DNA from: Marinobacter confluentis
GTDB lineage: Bacteria > Pseudomonadota > Gammaproteobacteria > Pseudomonadales > Oleiphilaceae
Length of the DNA: 64,000 nt
Direction of reading: 5' to 3'
Assembly (NCBI RefSeq): GCF_004785685.1
Contig: NZ_SRPF01000001.1
Location: 1,140,264-1,204,263, forward strand
Below the pieces are notes generated by a model. That model was not told the origin of the DNA and searched no databases. It was given only the letters and a program-made list of their open reading frames with translations. Below are positions 52,336-61,522 of this stretch, piece after piece (positions within the stretch are counted from its first letter, which is position 1; every line of letters begins with the position of its first letter). The position numbers and the translations under genes were made by a program.

Positions 52336-52456
52336 CTTGCTATCGTTTCATCAAGAAAGTGTTCGAACTTTATCATCGGGGTCATCCATCATAAAGCAAC
52401 CTTTGAAGGCTTTGGTCTACACTCTTCCTTAATACCGACCAACATGGACAGCAACC

Positions 52457-54406
52457 ATGACTGCTGCACCGTCTAACAGCTCCAACACATCATCCAGCGC
52501 CTCTCACGAGAGCCACAGGCCCCAGAATACACGGGCCATCATGGCGTTTCTGCGGGAGCATGCCCCCTTCTCGCACATGGATGACAGCCACCTGGCGCAT
52601 TTTGCCGAGAACGCGTCACTTCGATTCTATGGCGATGGCGACGTGGTGCTTTCGCCGGACGAAGGGCCGGTTACCCGATTTTACGTGGTGAAACAGGGGC
52701 GGATTGTCGGCGAGCGCCCCAGCGACAAGGACGGCGGCACCGAAACCACCTTTGAAATCAGTACTGGTGAATGTTTTCCACTGGCCGCGTTGATCGGCGA
52801 GCGCCCTACCCACACCCTGCACAGGGCGGCCGGAGACACTTTTTGCCTGAGCATTGAAAACAACGCCTTCATTACCCTGTTATCCCAGAGCGAATCTTTC
52901 AGGGATTTCTGCATCCGAGGGGTGAGCAGCCTGCTTGAGCAGGTGAACCAGAACATCCAGTCCAGTGCGATGGTGTCGATTGGCAGCGGCAGTTCCCTCG
53001 ATACGCCACTGGAGCGCTACGCCATTCGCAACCCGATTGTGTGCTCACCGGACCTGCCGGTCAGAAAGGCGGTCGGGCGCATGCATGAAAACAGCGTGGG
53101 AAGCATTGTGATTACCGACGACACCCGGGTGCCGAAAGGCATTTTCACTCTGCGAGACCTCCGTACCCTGGTGGCCGACGAGCGTGCGCCACTGAACACG
53201 CCCATTGGCCAGGTGATGACTCCGGACCCCTGCTGTCTCACGGCCCAGGCCGATGCGTTCGAGGCCGCCCTGTTGATGGCTGAACATCATTTCTCCCACG
53301 TCTGCGTGGTAGACGACGAGGGCCGCCTCATTGGTATGGTGTCGGAGCGGGACCTGTTCTCCCTTCAACGGGTTGATCTGGTCAACCTCGCCCGCACCAT
53401 TGGAACAGCCAGCCATCTGCGCACCCTTGTCAGCCTGCGGGCCGAGGTTTCCCGGCTGGTGGATGCCATGCTGGCCCACGGCGCGGATTCCGGCCAGGTG
53501 GTCAAGATCATCACCACGCTGAATGACGTGACCGTACGCCGGGTGCTTGAACTGAACCTGATGAAACACGACCCCGGCATTCCATTTACCTGGCTGACCT
53601 TTGGCAGCGAGGGTCGAATGGAACAGACACTGCTGACGGATCAGGACAACGGCATTCTGTTTGTAACGCCGGAAGGCATGACCGAAGACCAGGTGAGGCA
53701 GAAACTGCTGCCATTTGCCGAAACCATTAACAAGGAACTGGCGGAATGCGGCTTTACCCTTTGCAAGGGCAATATCATGGCGAGCAACCCCAAACTGTGC
53801 CTGAGCGCTGATGAATGGGATGAGTGGTTCCTGAGATTTATCGACGCCTCTACGCCGCAGAACCTGGTGTATTCTTCGATTTTCCTGGACATGCGCGCCG
53901 TGTTTGGCGATCGGGAGCCGCTGGCGAAGCTCCTGGACAAGGTGCTGGCCCGAATCCGCAAGAATGATCTGTTCCAGAAAATGCTGGCCGGCAATGCCAT
54001 TACCCGCAAGCCGCCGCTGACCATGTTCCGCAACTTCCGATATGCACCGGACGGGGACCGTAAATCCCTCGACCTGAAGCGCCAGGGGCTGGCACCGTTC
54101 GTGGAAGCCGTGCGGGTTTTCGCTCTGGCAAACGGCGTACCTGAGGCCAACACTCTGGAACGAATGGATCAGCTGGCAAACAAAGGCGTGTTCGATCCGA
54201 AAGACGCCAATGCCTGGAAGGAGGCCTACAGCCTGATCCAGGCAATTCGCATGCGGTCTCACCAGGAGTTGCTCAACCGCAACGAACCGCTTTCAAACTA
54301 CATCAACCCGGACGACCTGAACCCGCTGGACAGGCGAATTCTTCGCGAGTCCTTCCGCCAGGCCCAGCGCCTTCAGCAGAAGCTGGAGCTAACCTACCAG
54401 CTCTGA
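52457..54406 (+). CDS. cNMP-binding/CBS/DUF294 nucleotidyltransferase-like protein
   Basis: A 649-residue cytoplasmic multidomain protein. An N-terminal cyclic-nucleotide-binding-like domain spans about residues 25-150. A CBS pair follows (SDLPVRKAVGRMHENSVGSIVITDD and HFSHVCVVDDEGRLIGMVSERDL, about 190-310). Next come a GlnD-type nucleotidyltransferase core (LTFGSEGRMEQTLLTDQDNG, near residue 380) and a C-terminal DUF294_C helical domain. The GS and DxD-type catalytic residues are intact. Substrate and target are unknown; such proteins are often encoded beside a DnaQ-like nuclease and an acetate-type symporter, as here. Confidence 0.88.
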   Translation: MTAAPSNSSNTSSSASHESHRPQNTRAIMAFLREHAPFSHMDDSHLAHFAENASLRFYGDGDVVLSPDEGPVTRFYVVKQGRIVGERPSDKDGGTETTFEISTGECFPLAALIGERPTHTLHRAAGDTFCLSIENNAFITLLSQSESFRDFCIRGVSSLLEQVNQNIQSSAMVSIGSGSSLDTPLERYAIRNPIVCSPDLPVRKAVGRMHENSVGSIVITDDTRVPKGIFTLRDLRTLVADERAPLNTPIGQVMTPDPCCLTAQADAFEAALLMAEHHFSHVCVVDDEGRLIGMVSERDLFSLQRVDLVNLARTIGTASHLRTLVSLRAEVSRLVDAMLAHGADSGQVVKIITTLNDVTVRRVLELNLMKHDPGIPFTWLTFGSEGRMEQTLLTDQDNGILFVTPEGMTEDQVRQKLLPFAETINKELAECGFTLCKGNIMASNPKLCLSADEWDEWFLRFIDASTPQNLVYSSIFLDMRAVFGDREPLAKLLDKVLARIRKNDLFQKMLAGNAITRKPPLTMFRNFRYAPDGDRKSLDLKRQGLAPFVEAVRVFALANGVPEANTLERMDQLANKGVFDPKDANAWKEAYSLIQAIRMRSHQELLNRNEPLSNYINPDDLNPLDRRILRESFRQAQRLQQKLELTYQL

Positions 54407-54425
54407 AACACCCGGAGTTCTCCCT

Positions 54426-55133
54426 ATGCTGGATCAGTTCAGACAATGGCTCGAGCGACTCAGGGCCGCCCAGGGCCGGAGCCCTCGCGCCGAACATTTA
54501 CCAGCGCCCGTAGTGCCGGCCAACCAGCTGCTGGCGGAATCCCGCCTGATCGTGCTCGATCTTGAAACCACCGGGCTGAATCAGTCTAAAGATGAGGTCA
54601 TCGCCATTGGCGCGGTCGCGATCAGAAACAATGCCATTGATCTTGGAGATCAGTTTGATCTGGTGCTGCGGCGCCCGGAGCTGGACATCAGCGAAACCGT
54701 ACTGATTCATGGCATCGGCCCTGAGGCACTGACCCAGGGCCACGAAACCGAGGATGCGCTTCTGTACCTGCTTGAGTGGATGAACGGTGACCCTGTGCTT
54801 GCCTATCATTCCGCTTTTGATCAGGGATTTCTGGAAAAAGCACTGCGTAAAACCCTGGGGTACACCCGCAGCCATACCTGGCTTGATGTGGCCGACATAT
54901 TGCCCGCTTTTTTTCCTGATGCCCGGCCGGCTGGCCGCGGCCTTGACGATTGGGCCGATCATTTCGGGCTTGAAGTCAGTGCCCGCCACCAGGCGGCGGC
55001 AGACGCACTTGTAACCGCAGAACTGACTCTTGTGGCAATCAACCAGGCTCTCAAAAAAGGCCCCGTTACGCTCAAAGAGTTCTGCGACCGCCTGAAGTAC
55101 TTCCGACGTCTGAAAAACATGCATAAGCACTGA
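54426..55133 (+). CDS. DnaQ-like 3'-5' exonuclease
   Basis: A 235-residue DEDDh-family exonuclease. LIVLDLETTGLNQSKDEVIA (Exo I, Asp-Glu near residues 45-47), AYHSAFDQGFLEKAL (Exo II), and RHQAAADALVTAELTL (Exo III with the catalytic His near residue 187) are all present. The first 30 residues are a basic extension. It starts 19 bp after the cNMP/CBS gene. A 174-bp gap with a candidate promoter separates it from the DUF4212-symporter pair. Confidence 0.88.
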   Translation: MLDQFRQWLERLRAAQGRSPRAEHLPAPVVPANQLLAESRLIVLDLETTGLNQSKDEVIAIGAVAIRNNAIDLGDQFDLVLRRPELDISETVLIHGIGPEALTQGHETEDALLYLLEWMNGDPVLAYHSAFDQGFLEKALRKTLGYTRSHTWLDVADILPAFFPDARPAGRGLDDWADHFGLEVSARHQAAADALVTAELTLVAINQALKKGPVTLKEFCDRLKYFRRLKNMHKH

Positions 55134-55231
55134 GACTTTGCGCCAAGTTCCCGAGAATTAGACCTTTTGCCAATATCTATCCAGCCGTTGACAGGTAAAG
55201 TCGAACAGGACATCCGGTCAGAAAAGGGCCG

Positions 55232-55287
55232 AATAAGAATAAGCAATAAGAATGTTCCCGTACTATTAAGAAACGATCCACTATAAA
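55232..55287 (+). promoter_or_regulatory. Candidate activator-dependent promoter of the DUF4212-symporter operon
   Basis: AATAAG occurs three times (55232, 55238 and 55245, with one extra base before the third), directly followed by AAT. A TATAAA -10-like box lies at 55282-55287, 20 nt before the ATG at 55308. No TTGACA-like -35 is found at the right distance. If transcription starts near 55294 the repeats lie about 40-60 bp upstream, where an activator could bind. This is inference. Confidence 0.35.
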
Positions 55288-55307
55288 AACAATTCAGGAG
55301 TGATCCT

Positions 55308-55571
55308 ATGTCAGGTCATGACTACGATTCTGTGAGTTACTGGAAGGCGAATCTTCGCCTGATATTCGGGAGCCTGATCGTCTGGGCTCTGGTGTCCTAT
55401 GGCTTCGCCATTCTGCTACGCCCGATGCTGGCAGGCATTCCCATCGGGGGAACCGATCTCGGCTTCTGGTTCGCCCAGCAGGGTTCCATCCTTACCTTTA
55501 TCGGTCTGATTTTTCATTACGCCTGGCGGATGAACAGGCTCGATGAAAAATTCGGCGTGAAGGAGGACTAA
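55308..55571 (+). CDS. DUF4212 small subunit of a sodium:solute symporter
   Basis: An 87-residue membrane protein with two hydrophobic helices (about residues 18-38 and 55-72). YWKANLRLIFGSLIVWALVSYGF and FWFAQQGSILTFIGLIFHYA match DUF4212. The family is always paired with a large SSS-type symporter and is regarded as its small subunit, comparable to DUF485 next to acetate permease ActP. AGGAG lies just upstream of the ATG. The large subunit begins 5 bp downstream. Confidence 0.9.
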   Translation: MSGHDYDSVSYWKANLRLIFGSLIVWALVSYGFAILLRPMLAGIPIGGTDLGFWFAQQGSILTFIGLIFHYAWRMNRLDEKFGVKED

Positions 55572-55576
55572 GGACA

Positions 55577-57346
55577 ATGGATCAATTTATAATCAACCTG
55601 TTATTTGTAGGCGGCTCCTTTGCCCTTTACATCGGTATCGCCATTTGGGCGAAAGCCGGAAGCACCAGTGATTTCTACGTTGCCAGCGGCGGCGTCCACC
55701 CGATCACCAACGGTGCGGCTATCGGTGCAGACTGGATGTCAGCTGCATCCTTCATCTCCATGGCGGGCCTGATTGCCGCCGGTGGTTATGCCAACTCAAC
55801 CTTCCTGATGGGCTGGACCGGTGGTTACGTACTGCTGGCGATGCTGCTGGCACCTTACCTGCGTAAGTTCGGCAAGTTTACGGTTCCGGAATTTATCGGC
55901 GACCGTTTCTACAGCAAGAATGCGCGGTTCGTGGCTGTAGCCTGTCTGATTGTGGCGTCGGTCACCTACGTTATCGGCCAGATGGCCGGTGCCGGTGTTG
56001 CCTTCTCCCGCTTCCTGGAAGTGGATTCCACTACCGGCCTGATGATCGCAGCGGTCGTGGTTTTCATCTACGCGGTTATGGGCGGCATGAAAGGTATCAC
56101 CTACACCCAGGTGGCCCAGTACTGCGTACTGATCATTGCCTACACCATTCCAGCGGTCTTTATTTCCCTGCAGCTCACTGGCAACCCTCTGCCACCACTC
56201 GGCCTTTTCTCTACCCACGTAGAATCTGGCGTACCGCTGCTTGAAAAGCTTGACCAGGTCATTACCGATCTGGGCTTCCGTGACTACACGGCTGACGTGG
56301 ACAACAAACTGAACATGGTTCTGTTTACCCTGTCACTGATGATCGGTACCGCGGGTCTTCCGCACGTTATCATCCGCTTCTTTACGGTTCCCAAGGTTGC
56401 CGATGCACGCTGGTCCGCTGGCTGGGCGCTGGTATTCATCGCCCTGCTTTACCTGACTGCGCCTGCTGTTGCTTCCATGGCTCGACTGAACCTGATGACC
56501 ACCATCTATCCGGAAGGTGTCGACGGCCAGGCCATCCAGTATGACGAGCGTCCGCAGTGGATCCAGGAATGGGAAGTGACCGGCCTGATCCAGTTCAATG
56601 ATAAGAACAGCGACGGCCGCATCCAGTTCTACAACGAGGGCAATGCAGACTTCGCTGAAGAAGCGGCAAGCCGCGGCTGGGAAGGTAACGAATTCACCTA
56701 CAACAACGACATTCTGGTACTGGCGAACCCCGAGATTGCCAATCTGCCAGGCTGGGTTGTTGGCCTGATTGCAGCGGGTGGTCTTGCAGCAGCACTGTCG
56801 ACGGCGGCAGGTCTGCTGTTGGCGATATCGTCTGCGGTGAGTCACGACCTGATCAAAGGTGCGTTCAAGCCCGACATATCGGAGAAAGGTGAATTGCTGG
56901 CTGCCCGTATTTCAATGGCTGCAGCGATCGTGGTAGCAACCTATCTGGGGGCCAACCCGCCAGGGTTCGCGGCTCAGGTGGTGGCGCTGGCGTTCGGTAT
57001 TGCCGCAGCTTCGCTGTTCCCGGCCCTGATGATGGGTATTTTCTCCAAGCGAGTGAACAATAAAGGTGCCATCGCCGGTATGCTGGCAGGCCTGGGCTCT
57101 ACCCTGGTTTACATCTTTATCTTCCTCGGCTGGTTCTTTATCCCGGGAACCAACAACCTTGCCAATACTCCGGACAACTGGCTGCTGGGCATTTCCCCGC
57201 TGTCATTCGGTGCGGTTGGTGCGATGATCAACTTTGCGGTAGCCTTTGCGGTCTCTAACGCGACCGAAGAGCCGCCCGTTGAGATTCAGGAACTGGTCGA
57301 GAGCGTTCGCTACCCACGCGGTGCAGGCGGCGCTACAGGCCACTAA
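55577..57346 (+). CDS. Sodium:solute symporter, VC_2705/ActP-like
   Basis: A 589-residue inner-membrane transporter of the SSS family with about 13 helices. FYVASGGVHPITNGAAIGADWMSAASFISMAG-type sequence near residue 35 and GLAAALSTAAGLLLAISSAVSHDL near residue 415 are family landmarks; the latter includes the conserved sodium-site serines. The DUF4212 partner places it in the VC_2705 subfamily, related to acetate permease. Between two helices lies a soluble insert (about residues 310-385) with DKNSDGRIQFYNE, an EF-hand-like loop. A strong terminator follows. Confidence 0.9.
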   Translation: MDQFIINLLFVGGSFALYIGIAIWAKAGSTSDFYVASGGVHPITNGAAIGADWMSAASFISMAGLIAAGGYANSTFLMGWTGGYVLLAMLLAPYLRKFGKFTVPEFIGDRFYSKNARFVAVACLIVASVTYVIGQMAGAGVAFSRFLEVDSTTGLMIAAVVVFIYAVMGGMKGITYTQVAQYCVLIIAYTIPAVFISLQLTGNPLPPLGLFSTHVESGVPLLEKLDQVITDLGFRDYTADVDNKLNMVLFTLSLMIGTAGLPHVIIRFFTVPKVADARWSAGWALVFIALLYLTAPAVASMARLNLMTTIYPEGVDGQAIQYDERPQWIQEWEVTGLIQFNDKNSDGRIQFYNEGNADFAEEAASRGWEGNEFTYNNDILVLANPEIANLPGWVVGLIAAGGLAAALSTAAGLLLAISSAVSHDLIKGAFKPDISEKGELLAARISMAAAIVVATYLGANPPGFAAQVVALAFGIAAASLFPALMMGIFSKRVNNKGAIAGMLAGLGSTLVYIFIFLGWFFIPGTNNLANTPDNWLLGISPLSFGAVGAMINFAVAFAVSNATEEPPVEIQELVESVRYPRGAGGATGH

Positions 57347-57393
57347 GCAACACTTCAGCCACCGGCAGATGAGAATCTGACAGGCTGAACCTG

Positions 57394-57430
57394 AACGGGC
57401 TTCCTCATTGGGGAAGCCCGTTTTCTTTTC
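57394..57430 (+). terminator. Intrinsic terminator of the symporter operon
   Basis: AACGGGCTTCC and GGAAGCCCGTT form a perfect 11-bp stem with a 7-nt loop, followed by TTCTTTTC. It lies 47 nt after the symporter stop and separates transport from signalling genes. Confidence 0.9.
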
Positions 57431-57444
57431 AAGGAAACAAACCT

Positions 57445-57951
57445 ATGTTCTGGACTTTTGTGGCGACAGTATTCTGCGGACTTGGCGCTGCGGGCATCGC
57501 CCTGGGCATCCGTGCCGTTACCCGCAAGAAGGCGCCAAAATGGATTATTCCCGCATTCGCCGGCGCCGGCATGCTGGGCTACCTGATTTACATGGAATAC
57601 ACCTGGTTCGAACTGAAGCAGACGCAGCTTCCGGACGAAGCCATTGTTGTCAGCACCGAAGAGTACGGCGCCCCCTGGCGGCCGTGGGCCTATGTCGTCT
57701 CACAGGTCACCGCTTTCACGGTTCTCGACACCAAAAGCATCATGGTGGACAACCCGGATAAGAATATTGTCCGCTTCAGCCTTTACCGCTTCGAACAATC
57801 CTATACCGACGCGGTGACCCAGAAGATGTATCTGCTAAACTGTGACACGCGGGAGCTGGTTCCCCTGAAGGGCGAAAAGAGCCTGGACACCAGGGCCCTC
57901 AGAACCTTGCCTGAAGACGACCAATTGCTGAAGCTTGCCTGCGACCAGTAA
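57445..57951 (+). CDS. Unrecognised protein with two N-terminal membrane helices
   Basis: A 168-residue protein of unknown family. Two hydrophobic helices (about residues 4-22 and 33-50) are separated by a basic loop (RAVTRKKAPK). A soluble region of about 115 residues follows, predicted to be outside the cytoplasm, with PWRPWAYVVSQVTAFTVLD, NIVRFSLYRFEQSYTD and MYLLNCDTRELVPL. Two cysteines (near residues 131 and 166) could form a disulphide. It starts right after the symporter terminator and ends 52 bp before the kinase gene, so it probably leads the signalling operon. No function is proposed. Confidence 0.72.
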   Translation: MFWTFVATVFCGLGAAGIALGIRAVTRKKAPKWIIPAFAGAGMLGYLIYMEYTWFELKQTQLPDEAIVVSTEEYGAPWRPWAYVVSQVTAFTVLDTKSIMVDNPDKNIVRFSLYRFEQSYTDAVTQKMYLLNCDTRELVPLKGEKSLDTRALRTLPEDDQLLKLACDQ

Positions 57952-58003
57952 AACCGGTCAGCCAGGCTGACGTCTGTTCATCGCAATCCGGGAAAGCCTG
58001 TTT

Positions 58004-61000
58004 ATGCTCAGTGGCTGGCTGTTAGTTCTCATTTCGATCACTTACATCTCGCTGCTGTTTGCCATCGCCTGGGCTGGCGATCGCCATCCCGGGCTCTACC
58101 GCCGACGCTGGGCACGCACCCACGTTTACGCCCTGTCTCTGGCGGTCTACTTTACTTCCTGGACCTTCTACGGCGCTGTCGGCCGCGCCACCCAGGAGGG
58201 GCTCGGCTTTCTACCGATCTACCTGGGCCCTCTGCTGGTATTCGTGTTTGGCGCACCGCTTCTACGGCGGATCATTTTTATCAGCAAGCGGAACAACAGC
58301 ACCTCCATTGCTGATTTCATCGCCTCACGGTATGGCAAATCCCAGTCCCTGGCCGCGATGGTGGCCATCTTCGCGCTTATCGGCAGCGTGCCCTACATTG
58401 CACTGCAGCTTAAAGCCATTTCCATGGGTTTCACGGTCCTGTCGGACGCCGGTACTGAGTACAGCCAGGTAAGCACGGCCGCCTGGAACGACTCGGCCTG
58501 GTACATCACCCTTGCGTTGGCCAGCTTTACCGTACTGTTCGGGACCCGGCATCTGGAGTCCACTGAACATCACAGAGGCATGATTCAGGCGGTCGCTTTT
58601 GAATCGCTTGTGAAAATTATCGCCTTTGTCGCCGTCGGCATGTTCGTGATCTATGGTCTTTACGGCGGGTTCGGCGACCTCTGGGGGAATGTACGGGACG
58701 CCGGGCTGATTGGCACTCTGACCACAGACCATATCGAAGCGCCGGCGTTCATAACCCAGACTCTGGTTGCTATGCTGGCTATCTTCTGCCTGCCCCGACA
58801 GTTTCATGTGATGGTGGTGGAAAATACCGACCACCGGGATTTTGAAACGGCACGTTGGGCAATGCCGATCTACCTGGTCATCGCCAGTGCCTTTGTTCTG
58901 CCCATTGCCGCTGCAGGGCTGCTGTCGCCGCAGGCATCTGCCGCCGACCCCGACATTCTGATTTTGAACCTTCCCATTCTCGCCGGTGAACAATGGCTAG
59001 CCATTCTTGCGTTTCTGGGTGGCGGCTCAGCCGCTGCAGCCATGGTTATTGTGTGCTCGGTCGCCATTGCCACCATGGTGAGCAACGAAATAGTGATGCC
59101 TGCCCTGCTTAAGTTCTTCCGACCGCGCATGAACAAACGGACGGACCTGAGCTCACTGTTGTTGTCGATCCGGCGAGTGGCAATTTTTGTCGTTCTACTG
59201 ACCGCCTACGGCTTCTACCGTATGGCCGGGGAGGATTACAGCCTGACTGCATTCGGACTGCTATCCTTCGCCGCAGCCGCACAGTTCGGGCCTGCACTTG
59301 TTGGCGGCATTCTCTGGCGAACCGGTAATTATCAGGGCGCCATCTGGGGGCTGGGGCTCGGCTTTCTGCTATGGGGGTATACCCTGCTGTTGCCAGCGCT
59401 GGCGTCAACTGGCTGGCTCAACGACACCCTGGTTACCCAGGGGATCGGTGGCATTGGCTGGACCCGTCCCACCGCGCTGATGGGGCTGGACCTTGACACT
59501 ACCAGCCACGGCATCATCTGGAGCCTGGGCGTCAACACAGTGACCTACATCCTGCTTTCGCTGTTTACCCGGCAGCGAGTGCGGGAAAAAATCCAGATTG
59601 CCTCTTTCTTCCAGGATCCTCACCCTAAAGCTGAAACGCCACAGCAGCAGAGCTGGCAGGGCGAAGTACTGACATCCGATCTTCAGGCCATTACCGACCG
59701 GTTTATGGGCGAAGAACGTGCCGAAGCCATTTTCAAGAATTACGAACGCCGTAATGCCATTCGCCTCCATCCACACCGGCCCGCCTCAGCCCACCTGATG
59801 AAGTTTATCGAGCGCCAGCTTGCCTCTGTGATTGGTGCATCAACGGCCCGGGTTGTCCTTGAATCGACGCTGACTGGCCGGGACATGCAGATCGAAGATG
59901 TGGTCAGCATCGTCGACGAAGCCTCACAGGCCATGACCTTCAGCCGGGAATTGCTGCAATCTGCCATCGAAAACATCAGCCTGGGGGTATCCCTGGTCAA
60001 TAATCAGCAGCAGCTGGTGGTCTGGAACCAGCGTTATCTGGAACAGTTTGGCTACCCCAAGGGCTTCGTGCGGGTCGGCCGACCGATCCAGGACCTGATG
60101 CGTTACAACCTGACCAGCGCCAACCTGCCAGCCCGGCGTATCGACGAGATCATTACCGATCGTTGCCGCAGCATGCGTGAAGGCCAGCCCATGTCCTATG
60201 AGCGCCAGCGCCCGGACGGCACCGTTATCCGGATTGACGGCAGCCCGATTCCCGGTGGCGGCTACGTAACCACTTTCCAGGACATCACCGCCATGAGGCG
60301 CACGGAACAGGCGCTTAAGGAAACCAACATCTACCTGGAGCAGCGGGTCAAAGAACGAACCCAGGAGCTGCAGGTAATCAACGAACAGATGCTGAAAGCC
60401 AAGTCCGTCGCCGAGCAGGCCAACCAGAGCAAAACCCGCTTCCTGGCCTCTGCCAGCCACGACCTACTGCAGCCACTGAATGCCGCCCGGCTGTTTACCT
60501 CAGCACTTGCGGGAAAGAAGACCACTCCCGAAACGGCGGACCTGGTAGATCATATTGACAGCTCCCTGGGCGCTGCCGAAGAAATCATCAGCACCCTGCT
60601 GGACATCTCCAAACTCGACGCGGGCGCACTGGAACCAGACATCGGCAATTTCCCGGTGAATGACATCATGCGCCACCTGGCCAATGATTTTTCCGCTATC
60701 GCCGAAGATCAGGGGCTCAAGCTTCACGTGGTGCCCAGTACGGCCTGGATCAGGTCTGACTCGAAGCTGCTGCGCCGGGTAATCCAGAACTTTCTGTCCA
60801 ACGCCATTCGTTACACCCCACAGGGCCGTATTCTATTGGGCTGCCGGCGGCTCAGAGGTTATATTCGCATTGAGGTCTGGGACACCGGGCCGGGCATTCC
60901 GGACGATCAGCTGGCGCAGATTTTCGAGGAGTTCCGGAGATTCCAGCAGGGACGAGACAAAAAAGGGCTGGGCCTGGGTCTGGCGATCGTGGATCGTATC

Positions 61001-61522
61001 AGCGGGATGCTCCATCACCCGGTCAACGTAAGATCGGTTCAGGGGATTGGCAGCGTCTTTTCCATTACTGTTCCAACGGTAGATGCCGAAAAGAGTGTCG
61101 CGGAACGAACCCACACCAACGCCTCAAGCCGGAGAGTTTCCAGCCTTGGCGGCCTGAAGGTGCTTTGTATCGACAACGATCCCTCGATTCTGCATGGCAT
61201 GACCGCACTGCTGAATAACTGGGAATGTGACGTGAAAGCTGCCCAGAGCCTTGAATCTGCCCGTGAACTACTGGCAAATGAACGCCCGGACATTATCCTG
61301 GCGGATTATCAGCTTGACGATGACCAGAATGGACTTGATGCCATGGATGCGCTCAGAAACCAGTTAGACAGCAATATACCGGGCATTCTGATCACCGGAT
61401 ACATGGCACCCGAGGTTAGAGAGGACGCCATAAGACGTCGATACCAGGTGCTCTACAAGCCGGTGAAGCCTGCGGCGCTCAGAGCCATGGTTAACAAACT
61501 TCTGAAGCAGCGCAAACGATGA
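58004..61522 (+). CDS. CrbS-like hybrid histidine kinase with symporter sensor domain
   Basis: A 1172-residue membrane kinase. Residues 1 to about 510 are an SSS-type module of some 13 helices. A STAC-like linker (about 545-630) and a PAS domain (about 650-760, NISLGVSLVNNQQQLVVWN) follow. The kinase core has SASHDLLQPLNAARLF (His near 819), NFLSNAIRYTP, DTGPGIPDDQ and GLGLGLAIVDRISG. A C-terminal receiver has the phospho-Asp near 1101 (ILADYQL) and KPVKP. This layout matches CrbS/MxtR kinases controlling acetate utilisation in Vibrio and Pseudomonas. The DNA-binding partner (CrbR/ErdR type) is not in the window. It overlaps the next gene by 4 bp. Confidence 0.9.
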   Translation: MLSGWLLVLISITYISLLFAIAWAGDRHPGLYRRRWARTHVYALSLAVYFTSWTFYGAVGRATQEGLGFLPIYLGPLLVFVFGAPLLRRIIFISKRNNSTSIADFIASRYGKSQSLAAMVAIFALIGSVPYIALQLKAISMGFTVLSDAGTEYSQVSTAAWNDSAWYITLALASFTVLFGTRHLESTEHHRGMIQAVAFESLVKIIAFVAVGMFVIYGLYGGFGDLWGNVRDAGLIGTLTTDHIEAPAFITQTLVAMLAIFCLPRQFHVMVVENTDHRDFETARWAMPIYLVIASAFVLPIAAAGLLSPQASAADPDILILNLPILAGEQWLAILAFLGGGSAAAAMVIVCSVAIATMVSNEIVMPALLKFFRPRMNKRTDLSSLLLSIRRVAIFVVLLTAYGFYRMAGEDYSLTAFGLLSFAAAAQFGPALVGGILWRTGNYQGAIWGLGLGFLLWGYTLLLPALASTGWLNDTLVTQGIGGIGWTRPTALMGLDLDTTSHGIIWSLGVNTVTYILLSLFTRQRVREKIQIASFFQDPHPKAETPQQQSWQGEVLTSDLQAITDRFMGEERAEAIFKNYERRNAIRLHPHRPASAHLMKFIERQLASVIGASTARVVLESTLTGRDMQIEDVVSIVDEASQAMTFSRELLQSAIENISLGVSLVNNQQQLVVWNQRYLEQFGYPKGFVRVGRPIQDLMRYNLTSANLPARRIDEIITDRCRSMREGQPMSYERQRPDGTVIRIDGSPIPGGGYVTTFQDITAMRRTEQALKETNIYLEQRVKERTQELQVINEQMLKAKSVAEQANQSKTRFLASASHDLLQPLNAARLFTSALAGKKTTPETADLVDHIDSSLGAAEEIISTLLDISKLDAGALEPDIGNFPVNDIMRHLANDFSAIAEDQGLKLHVVPSTAWIRSDSKLLRRVIQNFLSNAIRYTPQGRILLGCRRLRGYIRIEVWDTGPGIPDDQLAQIFEEFRRFQQGRDKKGLGLGLAIVDRISGMLHHPVNVRSVQGIGSVFSITVPTVDAEKSVAERTHTNASSRRVSSLGGLKVLCIDNDPSILHGMTALLNNWECDVKAAQSLESARELLANERPDIILADYQLDDDQNGLDAMDALRNQLDSNIPGILITGYMAPEVREDAIRRRYQVLYKPVKPAALRAMVNKLLKQRKR

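Noticed and set aside
53045..54262. 405-codon open frame antisense to the DUF294 gene
   Set aside because: The sense frame has ordered CBS and nucleotidyltransferase motifs; the antisense frame has none.
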